From the NCBI RefSeq assembly GCF_002797935.1, contig NZ_PGER01000001.1, positions 434,001-498,000 of the forward strand: 64,000 nt of DNA, written 5' to 3'. The first letter of the stretch is position 1. Every line of letters starts with the position of its first letter. The translations under genes were made by a program, and so were the position numbers. Under the pieces are notes generated by a model. The model made no database searches, had not been told where the DNA came from, and was given only the letters and a program-made list of their open reading frames with translations. Below, in pieces: positions 9,716 through 19,100 of this stretch. This DNA is from Flavobacterium sp. 1 (lineage in GTDB: Bacteria; Bacteroidota; Bacteroidia; Flavobacteriales; Flavobacteriaceae).

Positions 9716-9915
9716 TTTTTATGGTGTTTGTTTTTGGGAACGGCACAGCCTTTTGGTCCGCATCCTGAATTAAATAGTGCTTGAATAAAGAAAAACATCC
9801 CAAAGATAATAAAAAACCATTCGTGTGTATTGTAGGCCTGCACGAATAAAAATACGGCAAAAGCTAAACGGAAAATCCGCATGACGTGCCAGTTGCTTAA
9901 CAGTAATTCTTTCAT
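9712..9915 (-). CDS. Small membrane protein with a C-terminal Cys pair
   Basis: A 67-residue protein with two hydrophobic segments (about 12-28 and 33-48) followed by NSGCGPKGCAVPKNKHHKK. It resembles the small YgaP/DUF2892-like membrane proteins found beside rhodanese genes in Bacteroidota. The GCGPKGC motif puts two cysteines at the end of the second helix and the basic tail should stay in the cytosol. It overlaps the genes on both sides by 4 nt, so the three are co-translated. A role in passing sulfane sulfur or disulfides at the membrane is a reasonable inference from the cysteines and neighbours, but nothing proves it. Confidence 0.7.
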   Translation of the reverse strand: MKELLLSNWHVMRIFRLAFAVFLFVQAYNTHEWFFIIFGMFFFIQALFNSGCGPKGCAVPKNKHHKK

Positions 9916-10505
9916 TTTTTTGGTTTATTTTTTTGAAATTCTATCCATAATTCGGATCCGGCTCTTGGTGCCACGGAGTTTAGGCAAACTTCCATTTTTA
10001 GAAAATCGAAATTGTTCTTAAAAAGCATTTCATATTCTTCTTGGCTTCCGCCAAACGGTGGGACATTTTCGAAAGTTCGGTTGAATAATAGTCCAGCGAT
10101 TTTTCCTTCTTCGGCTAACAGCTGATGCATTTTTGAAACGTATTTTTTACGCATTTCGGTAGGCAAAGCACAAAAGAAAGTTTGTTCTATTATTAAATCA
10201 TATTCTCCCTGATGTTCAAAAAAGTCTCCTAACAGAATATTGATATTGTGATTGTTTTTGAATTTTATTTTCAGGTTTTCGACCAAGGTAGGAGCGATAT
10301 CGATAACAGTAATATTTGTAAATCCTTGTTCTAAAAGATATTCGGCTTCGTATGAGTTTCCGCATCCAGGAATTAAGATTCGAATGTTTTTATCTTTTAA
10401 AATATCAATATAACTTTTAATTGGAGGAGAAATTGTCCCGAGATCCCAACCTGTTGTATTGTTTTGATATTGATTGTCCCAAAAAGTTTGATTGCTGTTT
10501 TCCAT
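9912..10505 (-). CDS. TPMT-family SAM-dependent methyltransferase
   Basis: A 197-residue Rossmann-fold methyltransferase. The opening FWDNQYQNNTTGWDLGTISP and the SAM-binding loop IRILIPGCGNSYEAEYLLEQG are characteristic of the thiopurine S-methyltransferase-like family. The acidic residue after beta strand 2 is in VIDIAP, and IIEQTFFCAL is also typical. Such proteins methylate thiols, thiopurines or halides/sulfide. In a cluster with persulfide-processing and thioredoxin genes, methylation of sulfide or small thiols is plausible, though the substrate is not determined. Its stop overlaps the start of the small membrane-protein gene by 4 nt. The MBL-rhodanese gene ends 81 nt upstream. Confidence 0.85.
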   Translation of the reverse strand: MENSNQTFWDNQYQNNTTGWDLGTISPPIKSYIDILKDKNIRILIPGCGNSYEAEYLLEQGFTNITVIDIAPTLVENLKIKFKNNHNINILLGDFFEHQGEYDLIIEQTFFCALPTEMRKKYVSKMHQLLAEEGKIAGLLFNRTFENVPPFGGSQEEYEMLFKNNFDFLKMEVCLNSVAPRAGSELWIEFQKNKPKK

Positions 10506-10586
10506 TTTTGTTTGATGGTCTTGGGTGTTCTCGCCCTAATTATTCTTTTTATTTTTTGAAATTGCCATTGAAATTGATTTTTGCTA

Positions 10587-11996
10587 TTACAGTTTACTTT
10601 GGCATATAAAATCGGTTCTGGGAACATCGGTTTTTGCAATGGCATTGAATCCGCCTTCGATCTCGCTGAAATTTCGAAAACCCCGCGCTTGCAAAATAGA
10701 CCCTGCAATCATGCTGCGATAACCACCCGCACAATGCATGAAAAAGGGTTCGTTTGGATTGATATCTTTAATCCAATCGTTGATGTTGGCTAGTGGTTTG
10801 CAATAGGCTTCGGCCACATGCTCGGCACTGTATTCTGTTTCTTTGCGAATATCAATAATTTTGCTTTCGCCAATTTTTACTTGTTTTTGAAACTCGGCAG
10901 CGGTGATTCGGTTTATGGAGTCAATGTCTTTTCCTGATTTTTTCCAAGCTTCAAAACCTCCTTCTAAATGGCCGACCAAATTATCAAAACCTACACGGCT
11001 CAAGCGGGTTACGGTTTCTTCTTCCCGTCCCAGTTCGGTAATTAGCAAAATGGGCTGTTTAACATTGGCAATCAAAGCGCCTACCCAAGGGGCAAAATCG
11101 CCATCAATACCTATGTTTATGGACTGCGGAATAAAGCCTTTGGCAAAATCACCGTTTTTTCGGGTATCTAAAATCAATGCTCCAGTTTCGTCTGCAACTG
11201 ACTCAAATTTGGCCACCGATAAAGCGTTCATACCATGTTCCAAAACTTCCTGAAAGCTGTCATATCCTTTTTTATTCATCGCGACATTCATCCCAAAATA
11301 GGCTGGGGGAGGAAGCAATCCATCGGTCACTTCGGTTATGAATTCGGCTTCGGTCATGTTGGCTCTCAAAGCGTAATTGTTAGCTTTTTGATTCCCAATA
11401 GTCGAAACCGTTTCTTTGCTCATATTTTTGCCGCAAGCACTGCCAGCGCCGTGAGCAGGATATACAATAACGTCATCTGCCAAGGTCATAACTTTGTCTC
11501 TTAGAGAATGAAATAGTAATCCAGCCAACTGTTCCTGAGTCATTGAAGCTGCCTTTTGAGCGAGATCAGGTCTTCCTACATCGCCAATAAACAAAGTATC
11601 TCCGGAGAAAACAGCATGATCTTTTCCGTTTTCGTCAATCAGTAAATAAGTAGAACTTTCCATCGTATGTCCAGGAGTATGCAGGACTTTTATTTTGATC
11701 TTACCTATTTCGAATAATTGATTATCGGTTGTAACGATAGCTTCGAATTCGGGTTTTGCTGTTGGTCCATAAACGATTGGAGCGCCAGTTTCTTTGCTTA
11801 AATCAAGATGCCCTGAAACAAAATCGGCATGAAAATGGGTTTCAAAAATATATTTCAGCTTCACGCCATCGCGGGCAATTCTTTCCAAATAAGGCTGTGT
11901 TTCTCTTAACGGGTCAATTATAGCCGCTTCGCCATTGGAAGTGATATAATAGGCACCTTGCGCTAAACATCCTGTATATATTTGTTCTATATGCAT
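10587..11996 (-). CDS. MBL-fold persulfide dioxygenase-like protein with two rhodanese domains
   Basis: A 469-residue fusion. The N-terminal metallo-beta-lactamase domain (1-240) has the ETHE1-type metal motif THFHADFVSGH (H54, H56, D58) and HTPGHT, the set that binds the single iron of persulfide dioxygenases. Two rhodanese domains follow. The first (about 265-360) has LITELGREEE where the catalytic Cys loop should be, so it looks inactive. The second (about 375-465) has FMHCAGGYRS with C422. The expected role is to oxidise glutathione- or low-molecular-weight persulfides to sulfite and shuttle sulfane sulfur. The TauE-type exporter 68 nt upstream could remove the sulfite. Family assignment is firm; the exact thiol substrate is inferred. 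Confidence 0.88.
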   Translation of the reverse strand: MHIEQIYTGCLAQGAYYITSNGEAAIIDPLRETQPYLERIARDGVKLKYIFETHFHADFVSGHLDLSKETGAPIVYGPTAKPEFEAIVTTDNQLFEIGKIKIKVLHTPGHTMESSTYLLIDENGKDHAVFSGDTLFIGDVGRPDLAQKAASMTQEQLAGLLFHSLRDKVMTLADDVIVYPAHGAGSACGKNMSKETVSTIGNQKANNYALRANMTEAEFITEVTDGLLPPPAYFGMNVAMNKKGYDSFQEVLEHGMNALSVAKFESVADETGALILDTRKNGDFAKGFIPQSINIGIDGDFAPWVGALIANVKQPILLITELGREEETVTRLSRVGFDNLVGHLEGGFEAWKKSGKDIDSINRITAAEFQKQVKIGESKIIDIRKETEYSAEHVAEAYCKPLANINDWIKDINPNEPFFMHCAGGYRSMIAGSILQARGFRNFSEIEGGFNAIAKTDVPRTDFICQSKL

Positions 11997-12010
11997 GATT
12001 TTAATTTTAT

Positions 12011-12027
12011 GAGTTACAAAGTTACTC
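12011..12027. promoter_or_regulatory. Possible Crp/Fnr-type operator upstream of the MBL-rhodanese gene
   Basis: GAGTTACAAAGTTACTC lies 15 nt upstream of the start codon. On the coding strand it reads GTAAC-TTT-GTAAC, resembling the GTAAC-TTTT-GTCAC at 12900-12913 upstream of the TauE gene. The adjacent Crp/Fnr regulator is the natural candidate to bind both. This is inference from pattern alone. Confidence 0.3.
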
Positions 12028-12064
12028 GTGTTTTATGATATTGTCTGTGATAAAAATTACATTA

Positions 12065-12850
12065 TTAAAAAAACATTTCCTTGACAATGATATAAATTCC
12101 CATTACCAAAATGAACCAGCCAAAAATAGGCTTGAGTTTGTTTCCGTCTATTTTTTTTGATAATCGTGTACCAATAATCATTCCGATGAAAGCCATGCTG
12201 GAAATGCTTGCTAAAAAAAAGTAATTGATAGATGTATTAATGTATAAATCACCTAAAAATCCAATAGCTGAATTTATAAATATAATCAATAATGAAGTGC
12301 CTACTGCCTGTTTCATGGGTAAATTAGCAAAAAACAAAAGGGCAGGAATGATTAAAAAACCACCGCCAGCGCCCAGAAAACCAGTTATGATTCCCACTAT
12401 TGCTCCTATTAGGGCTAATTGCCAATAATTTGTATTTGCAGTTTGTATTTGAGTTTTGGCTTTGGCAATCATCGAAAAAGAAGCCGTTATCATCAGGATT
12501 GCAAAAATGATCATGATTAGAAAACCCTTGGTAACTTGAAAATTATTTATGGTAAAAAGTAAATTTGGAATCTTCAAAATGATTACTTCCCGAATAACCA
12601 ATATCGAAAATACTGAAGGAACAGCAAAATATAATGCCGATTTGATTCTGAGGTTTCCCATTCTATAATGGCTGAAACATCCAGATAAAGCTGTAATTCC
12701 TACGATGAATAAGGAATAGCTGGTCGCCAATTTGGGGTCAATCTTAAATAAATAGACCAATATGGGAATGGTCAAAATAGAACCGCCACCACCGATTAAC
12801 CCTAAAGAAAGCCCTATTATGACTGATGCCAAATAACCAAAGTATTCCAT
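12065..12850 (-). CDS. TauE/SafE-family sulfite/anion exporter
   Basis: A 261-residue integral membrane protein with about eight hydrophobic segments arranged as an internal repeat. Each half starts with the glycine-rich motif of the family: GLSLGLIGGGGSILTIPILV at about 14-33 and GIITGFLGAGGGFLIIPALL at about 153-172. Members export sulfite, sulfoacetate or related sulfur anions across the inner membrane. Placed 68 nt before the MBL-rhodanese gene on the same strand, it probably exports sulfite formed during persulfide oxidation. The start at 12850 is an ATG directly followed by the first membrane helix. The anion specificity cannot be read from the sequence. Confidence 0.88.
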   Translation of the reverse strand: MEYFGYLASVIIGLSLGLIGGGGSILTIPILVYLFKIDPKLATSYSLFIVGITALSGCFSHYRMGNLRIKSALYFAVPSVFSILVIREVIILKIPNLLFTINNFQVTKGFLIMIIFAILMITASFSMIAKAKTQIQTANTNYWQLALIGAIVGIITGFLGAGGGFLIIPALLFFANLPMKQAVGTSLLIIFINSAIGFLGDLYINTSINYFFLASISSMAFIGMIIGTRLSKKIDGNKLKPIFGWFILVMGIYIIVKEMFF

Positions 12851-12899
12851 GTTTTGCTTTTATTTCCGGCAAAGGTGCAAAGACTATTGCAGATGTTTG

Positions 12900-12913
12900 G
12901 TAACTTTTGTCAC
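12900..12913. promoter_or_regulatory. Possible Crp/Fnr-type operator upstream of tauE-like gene
   Basis: GTAACTTTTGTCAC is a palindrome with one mismatch (GTAAC-N4-GTTAC), 50 nt upstream of the exporter start and just after the stop of the Crp/Fnr gene. A related sequence precedes the MBL-rhodanese gene. Binding is inferred. Confidence 0.3.
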
Positions 12914-12947
12914 TTTAAAAAAGTTTTTGGAATTTGTTTTTTTTAAT

Positions 12948-13574
12948 CTACATCAAAATCTCGATTTGGCTGCGGTGCAAAACGACCAAGCCTCTTTGCT
13001 CCATTTTTTTGAGCAGTCTTGAAATAACTTCTCTGGAAGTATTCAAATCAGATCCAATTTCCTGATGGGAAAGTTTTAGTTCTTTGCATCCACAGGCTTC
13101 AACTTGGCGTTTTAGATAAAATTCCAGACGTTCATCCATTGCTCTAAATGCAATGCTGTCAATTACTTCCAGCACTTCTTCAAAGCGATTACGGTAGGAG
13201 CCTATAACAAATTCGTACCAGCTTCGGTGCTGCATCATCCATTTGTCCATCATAGTCAATGGGAGCATAATGATTTCAGAATCTTCAACTGCTTTTGCCA
13301 TGATTTGGCTTTTTTCATTCTTGATTGCACAAACCATAGATAAGGCGCATGCTTGTCCCGGCTGTATGTAATACATGAAAAATTCCCCTCCATCACTGTC
13401 TTCACGATAGATCTTAATTGCTCCTTTAACTAAAAGGATAGTATTTTTTATGTATTGTCCAGTGCGTATAATCACTTCTCCAGCATTAAAGGTTTTGATG
13501 ATTTCACTTGCTTTGATGTCTTGAATCAATTCGTTTGAAAAGGATGGGAATGTTTTTTTTAACAGCTCTGGCAT
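12948..13574 (-). CDS. Crp/Fnr-family transcriptional regulator
   Basis: A 208-residue regulator. The cyclic-nucleotide-binding-type beta barrel spans about 20-135 (FNAGEVIIRTGQYIKNTILLVKGAIKIY) and the C-terminal winged helix is about 150-205, with recognition region LSHQEIGSDLNTSREVISRL. No N-terminal FNR-type Cys cluster is present, so it is unlikely to hold a 4Fe-4S centre. Cysteines occur at the IQPGQACALSMVCAI loop and in VEACGCKEL, which could react with persulfide or NO; that is speculation. It is first in the reverse-strand sulfur cluster (97 nt before the exporter gene) and is the likely local regulator. Confidence 0.88.
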   Translation of the reverse strand: MPELLKKTFPSFSNELIQDIKASEIIKTFNAGEVIIRTGQYIKNTILLVKGAIKIYREDSDGGEFFMYYIQPGQACALSMVCAIKNEKSQIMAKAVEDSEIIMLPLTMMDKWMMQHRSWYEFVIGSYRNRFEEVLEVIDSIAFRAMDERLEFYLKRQVEACGCKELKLSHQEIGSDLNTSREVISRLLKKMEQRGLVVLHRSQIEILM

Positions 13575-13690
13575 TTTGTTTTTATTTAGAAATTAGTTGG
13601 AAATGCAACAGCGTAAAAATACTAAAAATAGAAACTTAATTTATAATTGAAATTCAGTATCATATCCTGTAGAAATATTTTTGGTATCAC

Positions 13691-13702
13691 GAAAACGTTT
13701 TC
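13691..13702. promoter_or_regulatory. Perfect 12-bp palindrome GAAAACGTTTTC
   Basis: A perfect palindrome in the intergenic region between the Crp/Fnr gene (117 nt from its start) and the rhodanese gene (80 nt from its start). The form suits a LacI- or other dimeric-regulator operator, but no matching regulator is encoded nearby. Confidence 0.25.
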
Positions 13703-13781
13703 TTTAATTTATTGTATAATTCACAAAAAAGAGGTGTATTGTTTGAGGAAAATCTCGTATTTTTACGAAAAAATATATATT

Positions 13782-14087
13782 ATGAATTTGACACAAGAAG
13801 AATGGGTTTCTCAAATGGAAGCCGATGAAAATGCAGTCCTGTTAGATGTAAGAACCGAAGACGAGTGCGATCAAGGCATAATAGAAGGTTCTATTAATAT
13901 TGATATTCATAAAGGTCAGGAGTTTGTAGACGCTATTGCTGCATTAGATAAAAGTAAAAATTATTATGTGTACTGCCGCTCAGGAATGAGAAGCGCTAAA
14001 GCATGTGAGATTATGAACGAGCTAGGTATAGATAATGCCTATAACTTACTCGGCGGCATTATAGAATGGGAAGGTGATATCGTTTAA
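13782..14087 (+). CDS. Single-domain rhodanese-like sulfurtransferase
   Basis: A 101-residue cytosolic rhodanese domain. The persulfide-forming loop is YCRSGMRS with C65, and the cap VLLDVRTEDECDQGIIEGSINI is typical. It moves sulfane sulfur between thiols or to cyanide. An open frame extends 45 codons upstream to 13647, but that part is not rhodanese-like, and the ATG at 13782 begins the domain exactly (MNLTQEEWVSQMEADENAVL). It is divergent from the Crp/Fnr regulator, so it probably belongs functionally to the sulfur cluster on the other strand. A strong terminator follows 8 nt after the stop. Confidence 0.9.
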   Translation: MNLTQEEWVSQMEADENAVLLDVRTEDECDQGIIEGSINIDIHKGQEFVDAIAALDKSKNYYVYCRSGMRSAKACEIMNELGIDNAYNLLGGIIEWEGDIV

Positions 14088-14095
14088 CATCACAT

Positions 14096-14118
14096 AAAGA
14101 GGCCGGCGCCTCTTTTTT
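14096..14118 (+). terminator. Rho-independent terminator after the rhodanese gene
   Basis: AAAGAGGC-CGGC-GCCTCTTT forms a perfect 8-bp stem with a 4-nt loop, followed by further T. It separates the rhodanese gene from the dehydrogenase gene. Confidence 0.85.
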
Positions 14119-14153
14119 AAAATTTATTAGGAAATAACCAAAATAACCAAAGA

Positions 14154-15734
14154 ATGAATACAATACCTCAAGAATTTCAAATTACTTCTCTGCTTAATCA
14201 AGATACTTATTTGGTAAATGGCGAATTAAAAAAATGGACTGGAAAAACGACACCTGTATATTCAACGATCTCTTCAACTGAAAAGTATGAGCCAACTTTA
14301 TTAGGATCTATTCCGTTTATGGGAGAAGCAGAAGCGCTGGAGGTAGCAGAATCTGCCAGAGCGGCTTTTGACAACGGACAAGGATTATGGCCAACGATGA
14401 AAGTGGTTGACCGTATCAAATGCATGGAAAAGTTTGTTGCACAAATGAAAGAAACCCGTACCGAAGTGGTTAAACTTTTAATGTGGGAAATTGGAAAAAC
14501 ATTGGGCGATTCCGAAAAAGAATTTGACCGTACAGTAGAATACATTCAAGATACTATTGAAAGTTATAAAGAATTGAATAGCCGTTCAGCCTATTTCTCA
14601 AAAGTTCAAGGGATAAATGCTATGGTGCGCAGAGGGCCAATCGGAGTTGTATTGTGTTTAGGTCCTTATAATTATCCTTTGAACGAAACCTTTACATTGC
14701 TTATTCCAGCTTTGATTATGGGGAATCCTGTAATCTTCAAACCGGCAAAACACGGTGTTTTATTGATATCACCTTTATTAGAAGCTTTTAAAAGCAGTTT
14801 TCCAAAAGGAGTAATCAGCATTGTTTATGGCAGAGGAAGAGAAATTGCTTCGCCAATAATGAAATCGGGAAAAGTAGATATTTTGGCTTTGATCGGAAAC
14901 AGTAAATCGGCTATCGCTTTGCAGGATCAGCATCCAAACAAAAACAGACTGCGTTTAGTATTAGGATTGGAGGCTAAAAATCCAGCGATTATTCTGCCAG
15001 ATGCCGATTTAGATTTGGCGATTCAAGAATGTATTGCAGGAACTTTATCTTTTAACGGGCAAAGATGTACTGCATTAAAAATTATATACGTTCACGAAAA
15101 TATAGCAGCTGAATTCAATAAGCGTTTTGCAGAGAAAGTTGATGCTCTAGTTTTTGGAAATCCTTGGGAAAAAGGAGTTTCTTTAACCCCGCTTCCAGAG
15201 ACCGAAAAACCAGCATATATTCAGGAATTAATTGATGATGCGATCAGTAAAGGTGCTAAAGTGATAAATGCAAAAGGAGGAGAGCATTCTGATAATTATA
15301 TATTCCCAGCCATTTTGTTTCCAATTAATAAAGACATGCGTGTATATCATGAAGAGCAATTTGGTCCAGTTGTGCCCGTTTTGACTTTCAAAGATATTCA
15401 AGAGCCATTGAACGATATGGCCGAATCAAATTATGGACAGCAGGTAAGTTTGTTTGGTAAAAATATCAAAACCATTGCGCCGCTTATTGATACTTTGGTA
15501 AATTTAGTGTGCAGGGTAAACCTAAACAGTTCTTGTCAGAGAGGACCAGACGTTTTCCCTTTTACAGGAAGGAAAGATTCTGCTTTCGGGACATTGAGTA
15601 TACATGATGCGCTGCGTTCTTTCTCAATTAGAACTTTCGTTGCTTCAAAAGACAATGCTTATAACAATGAAATATTGCAGGAATTGTTAAATAGCAAAGA
15701 ATCGAATTTCATCAATACCGATTATATCTTGTAA
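14154..15734 (+). CDS. gapN: NADP-dependent glyceraldehyde-3-phosphate dehydrogenase (non-phosphorylating)
   Basis: A 526-residue aldehyde dehydrogenase of the GapN type. The catalytic Cys is C305 in [12 protein letters not shown], the general-base Glu is in [12 protein letters not shown], and the Rossmann part has PYNYPLNE and [11 protein letters not shown]. The C-terminal part [21 protein letters not shown] matches the GapN substrate site. The reaction would be oxidation of glyceraldehyde 3-phosphate straight to 3-phosphoglycerate, making NADPH without ATP. It is monocistronic between two good terminators. GapN rather than a general aldehyde dehydrogenase is favoured by the Cys motif and C-terminal sequence; cofactor preference is from the family. 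Confidence 0.85.
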   Translation: MNTIPQEFQITSLLNQDTYLVNGELKKWTGKTTPVYSTISSTEKYEPTLLGSIPFMGEAEALEVAESARAAFDNGQGLWPTMKVVDRIKCMEKFVAQMKETRTEVVKLLMWEIGKTLGDSEKEFDRTVEYIQDTIESYKELNSRSAYFSKVQGINAMVRRGPIGVVLCLGPYNYPLNETFTLLIPALIMGNPVIFKPAKHGVLLISPLLEAFKSSFPKGVISIVYGRGREIASPIMKSGKVDILALIGNSKSAIALQDQHPNKNRLRLVLGLEAKNPAIILPDADLDLAIQECIAGTLSFNGQRCTALKIIYVHENIAAEFNKRFAEKVDALVFGNPWEKGVSLTPLPETEKPAYIQELIDDAISKGAKVINAKGGEHSDNYIFPAILFPINKDMRVYHEEQFGPVVPVLTFKDIQEPLNDMAESNYGQQVSLFGKNIKTIAPLIDTLVNLVCRVNLNSSCQRGPDVFPFTGRKDSAFGTLSIHDALRSFSIRTFVASKDNAYNNEILQELLNSKESNFINTDYIL

Positions 15735-15751
15735 TCGTTTTTTATACTTTT

Positions 15752-15791
15752 AAAAAGCCGTCTTATTTTCAGGAATAAGGCGGTTTTTTTT
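15752..15791 (+). terminator. Rho-independent terminator after gapN
   Basis: CCGTCTTATT pairs with AATAAGGCGG (one G-U) over a short loop, then TTTTTTTT. It begins 17 nt after the stop codon. Confidence 0.85.
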
Positions 15792-16190
15792 GTCGAAAAA
15801 ATAAAATTAATGGAGATTGTTGTCAAGCTCTTAATAATCTTCCTTACTCTATTCTGGTTGCGTTTTTTTGATTGTCCGCATTTTGGTTATTATGGATATT
15901 AATTGATTTTGAGTGTGTTACTTTAAGTTTTTGTATTAAATTGTTTTATATTTGTAGTAGCCGTCGCATTAATTAGTTTCAAATAAATAGCATTGGATTA
16001 ATAATGATTGTTCGGCACTTTTGTTTGGAAGATCAAGGAATCTATTATAAATGATCTTTCTCCCTAAGTAACGATTAGAAGCATTCCCCCATTTTAATCG
16101 GAGTATCTACCCCCTATAATTTTTTGGATAGCTGTTTAGCATCTACGTACAGAATAATTACAATTAATATTAATTTTTAGTATCTAGATT
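15792..16190 (+). other. Leader/promoter region of the large adhesin gene
   Basis: This region of 399 nt has no ORF. TATATTTG at 15947-15954 fits the -7 consensus TAnnTTTG, but the nearest TTTG (15930-15933) is only 13 nt upstream, so the promoter call is weak; it would give a leader of about 230 nt. Two C-rich blocks 24 nt apart (16086-16090 and 16110-16114, the latter in CTACCCCCTATAAT) look like a direct repeat for a regulator. Confidence 0.35.
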
Positions 16191-19100
16191 ATGAACCTAT
16201 GGCTTAAAAACTATTTTGTTTTCTTCTTTCTTTTTCTGTTTATGACTATTCAGGCAAAAAGCTATGGTTCTTTTTTGGCTCTTGACAAAGAGTGGAATAA
16301 GTTTAGTTTTGAATTGTTAAACGGCAGCGGAATTATTGGCGATACTATAAAAAATGGAATTTCAACTCAGAAAGAAAATGATACGGTTAAGTCTTTGGTT
16401 TCAAAAAATGTCAAAATAGCTTTAGCAGACCCACCTGACGCCTCTCTCGACGGAACTGGTTCAGGTACTACTTATGAAGGTATTCCTGTTTTTAGAAATT
16501 GCCTGAATCCTGCATCGGCAATTTTTAATTTTATACAAAATTCAACAACCGCAGCAACAAATGCGAGCTATACAATTCACTGGGGTGATGGGAGTCCTGA
16601 TTTTACTATTGCAGCTCCGTGGAATGCTATAGAATCTCATACTTATCAGAGAGGATCTTATACTTTGGTATTTACGGTAGTGGGCACAAATGGCGAATCA
16701 AGATCAAAAAATTATACTGTTTTTGTTGGGACGGGACCAACTCTTCAATTAAGTAATCCATCAGGGAATGCCATTTGTAAAAATAACGATCTTGCTTTTA
16801 GAATTTTTGGAATAGCAGGTAATTCTGCATCTACAATCTACAAAGTATCTTTTAATGATGTGGTTCCTCCAAGTGTGCAGACTTATTCACAACCAGCAGC
16901 TGGTGTCGATTTTATAGATGTAACGCATACTTTTGCAAATACTTCCTGCGGGACAAACAGTCAAGTTGGTAATGTTACCTATTCGGATGCATTCTATGCC
17001 TCAGTTGAAGGTTCCAATCCATGTGGTGTAGCTTCCAATTTATTAGCGCCTCTTTATGTATCAACAGCTCCAACACCCAATTTTTCGATTTCTGACCCAG
17101 CTATTTCTCCAAGTCTAGTACCAATAGGCTGTATTGATAAGACGGTTCGTTTTACCAATACTTCTTTTGGGGGTTCATTGGCAAGTTCACAGGGATGCAA
17201 TACAAATTCAAAATTTATTTGGACAGTTTCAACTGCTAATTATAGAATAATTGCAGGGTCTCTGGGGAATGATCGAGGTACAATAGATACTGATTTATGG
17301 ATTTCAGGGACAAAGTTATTGGATTTACAATTTACCGTTCCAGGGACTTATACCATCACTTTGAAAATAGGAAATACATGTGGCACTAGTGAAATAACTA
17401 ATACCATCTGTATCGAAAGCCCATTGGTTCCCACATTTTCATTAAATACTAATTCCGTTTGCACTACAGCACCAGGTAATGGAGATATAATCGTCAATGA
17501 TACAACGGATGAGAGCAAATCGTGTAATCCTCCAACGTATAATTGGTCAGTGACTTATTTAGCTTCGAATTGCGGTACGGGTTCTAATTGGAGTTTTACC
17601 AACGGAACCAATTCATCTTCCAAAAATCCATCTTTTAAATTTTTGAATCCTGGAACTTATACTTTAAAATTAAATGCAGCCAATGCTTCCTGTGGGACTT
17701 TTTCAACATCGCAAGTTATAGAAGTCAAACAGCCGCCTATTGTTACCATAAATGGGCCAGCATCCAAATGTGGAGGATATAATGCAGCATCGCCAGCTTT
17801 ACCTACGGCAATAGTTCAAAACTGCAGACCAGATTCTAGTACTCTGGCTTATTCTTGGAATTTTCCCGGAGGAAGCCCCGCCAGTTCTTCAAGCCTTAAT
17901 CCAGGGCCTATAGTTTATCCGCCAAGCACTACAATTCCGGTGGAATACAGTATCGATTTAATGGTAACCAATGATTGCGGAAGCACGACAGCAATAACTT
18001 ATAAATTTACAATTAAGCCAGTACCACATGTTGCCAATTCCGTTCTTGAACAGACGATCTGCTCGGGTTCAACTTCTACACCAGTAGTGCTAACTTCAGA
18101 TTATGTTCGAACGCCGCCTGATATTTATTCCTGGACTGCAACTGCAACTGCTGGAGTTACTGGTTTTATAGCTTCAGGAACAGGGGATATTCCGGCTCAG
18201 ACAATTTCAACCGCTAATGCAAATTCAGGCAGTGTTACTTATGTCATTACTCCATTATCTTTTGGATGCCCTGGACCCGTTACAAATTATGTGATCAAAG
18301 TAGATCCCTTGCCTTATTTTACGACACAGCCTGCAGATAATAGTTTGTGTCAAGGAGGTGTAACGAATCCATTAGCCGTTGCTGTTAATGTAACTCCGAC
18401 TGCTTATCAATGGTATTCGAATACTGCAGATAATACTACTACCGGAATAGCAATTTCTGGGGCAAACAGCTCAACTTTTACGCCACCAAATACATTGGGG
18501 ATAAACTACTATTATTGTATTGTAACTTTCACAGCAGGAGCATGTACGAGTATAACTTCGAGAGCGGGAAAAGTTGAGGTGGTCGTTTTGCCTGCAATAG
18601 ATGTGCAGCCTCTTTCGACGCAGAATTTGTGTATAGGCGGGATAACTCCAACACCATTGAAGGTACATTATATTGATGGCTCGGGTACTGCAACTTATCA
18701 ATGGTACACTAATTCGACCAATTCAAATAGTGGAGGAACTCCTATTGCGAATGCAACTACAGATAGTTTATACGCATCTGCCCAAGCTGTACCAGGGACT
18801 TATTATAATTATGTCGTAATCACAATTGCAGGAAATGGATGCGGAACATTAATAAGCAATACAGCAGCAATTGTAACAGTATCCGACCCTGTATTTACTT
18901 CAGTGATACCGCTTCCAGATCAGGATGCATGTCAAAGCATTGCACCAATTTCTAATGCATTTCCTTGGAGCGTTACGGTTAGTGGCGGATTGGATATCAA
19001 CGGAGGCACGACAGGTACTTTTGAGTATAATTATCAATGGTATTTGAATAATAGTTCGTCACCTGTTAATGGAGCAAATTCAGCTAGTTTTACGCCACCA

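Noticed and set aside
13647..13781. 45-codon N-terminal extension of the rhodanese
   Set aside because: The extension has no rhodanese similarity and contains the 12-bp palindrome; the domain starts at 13782.
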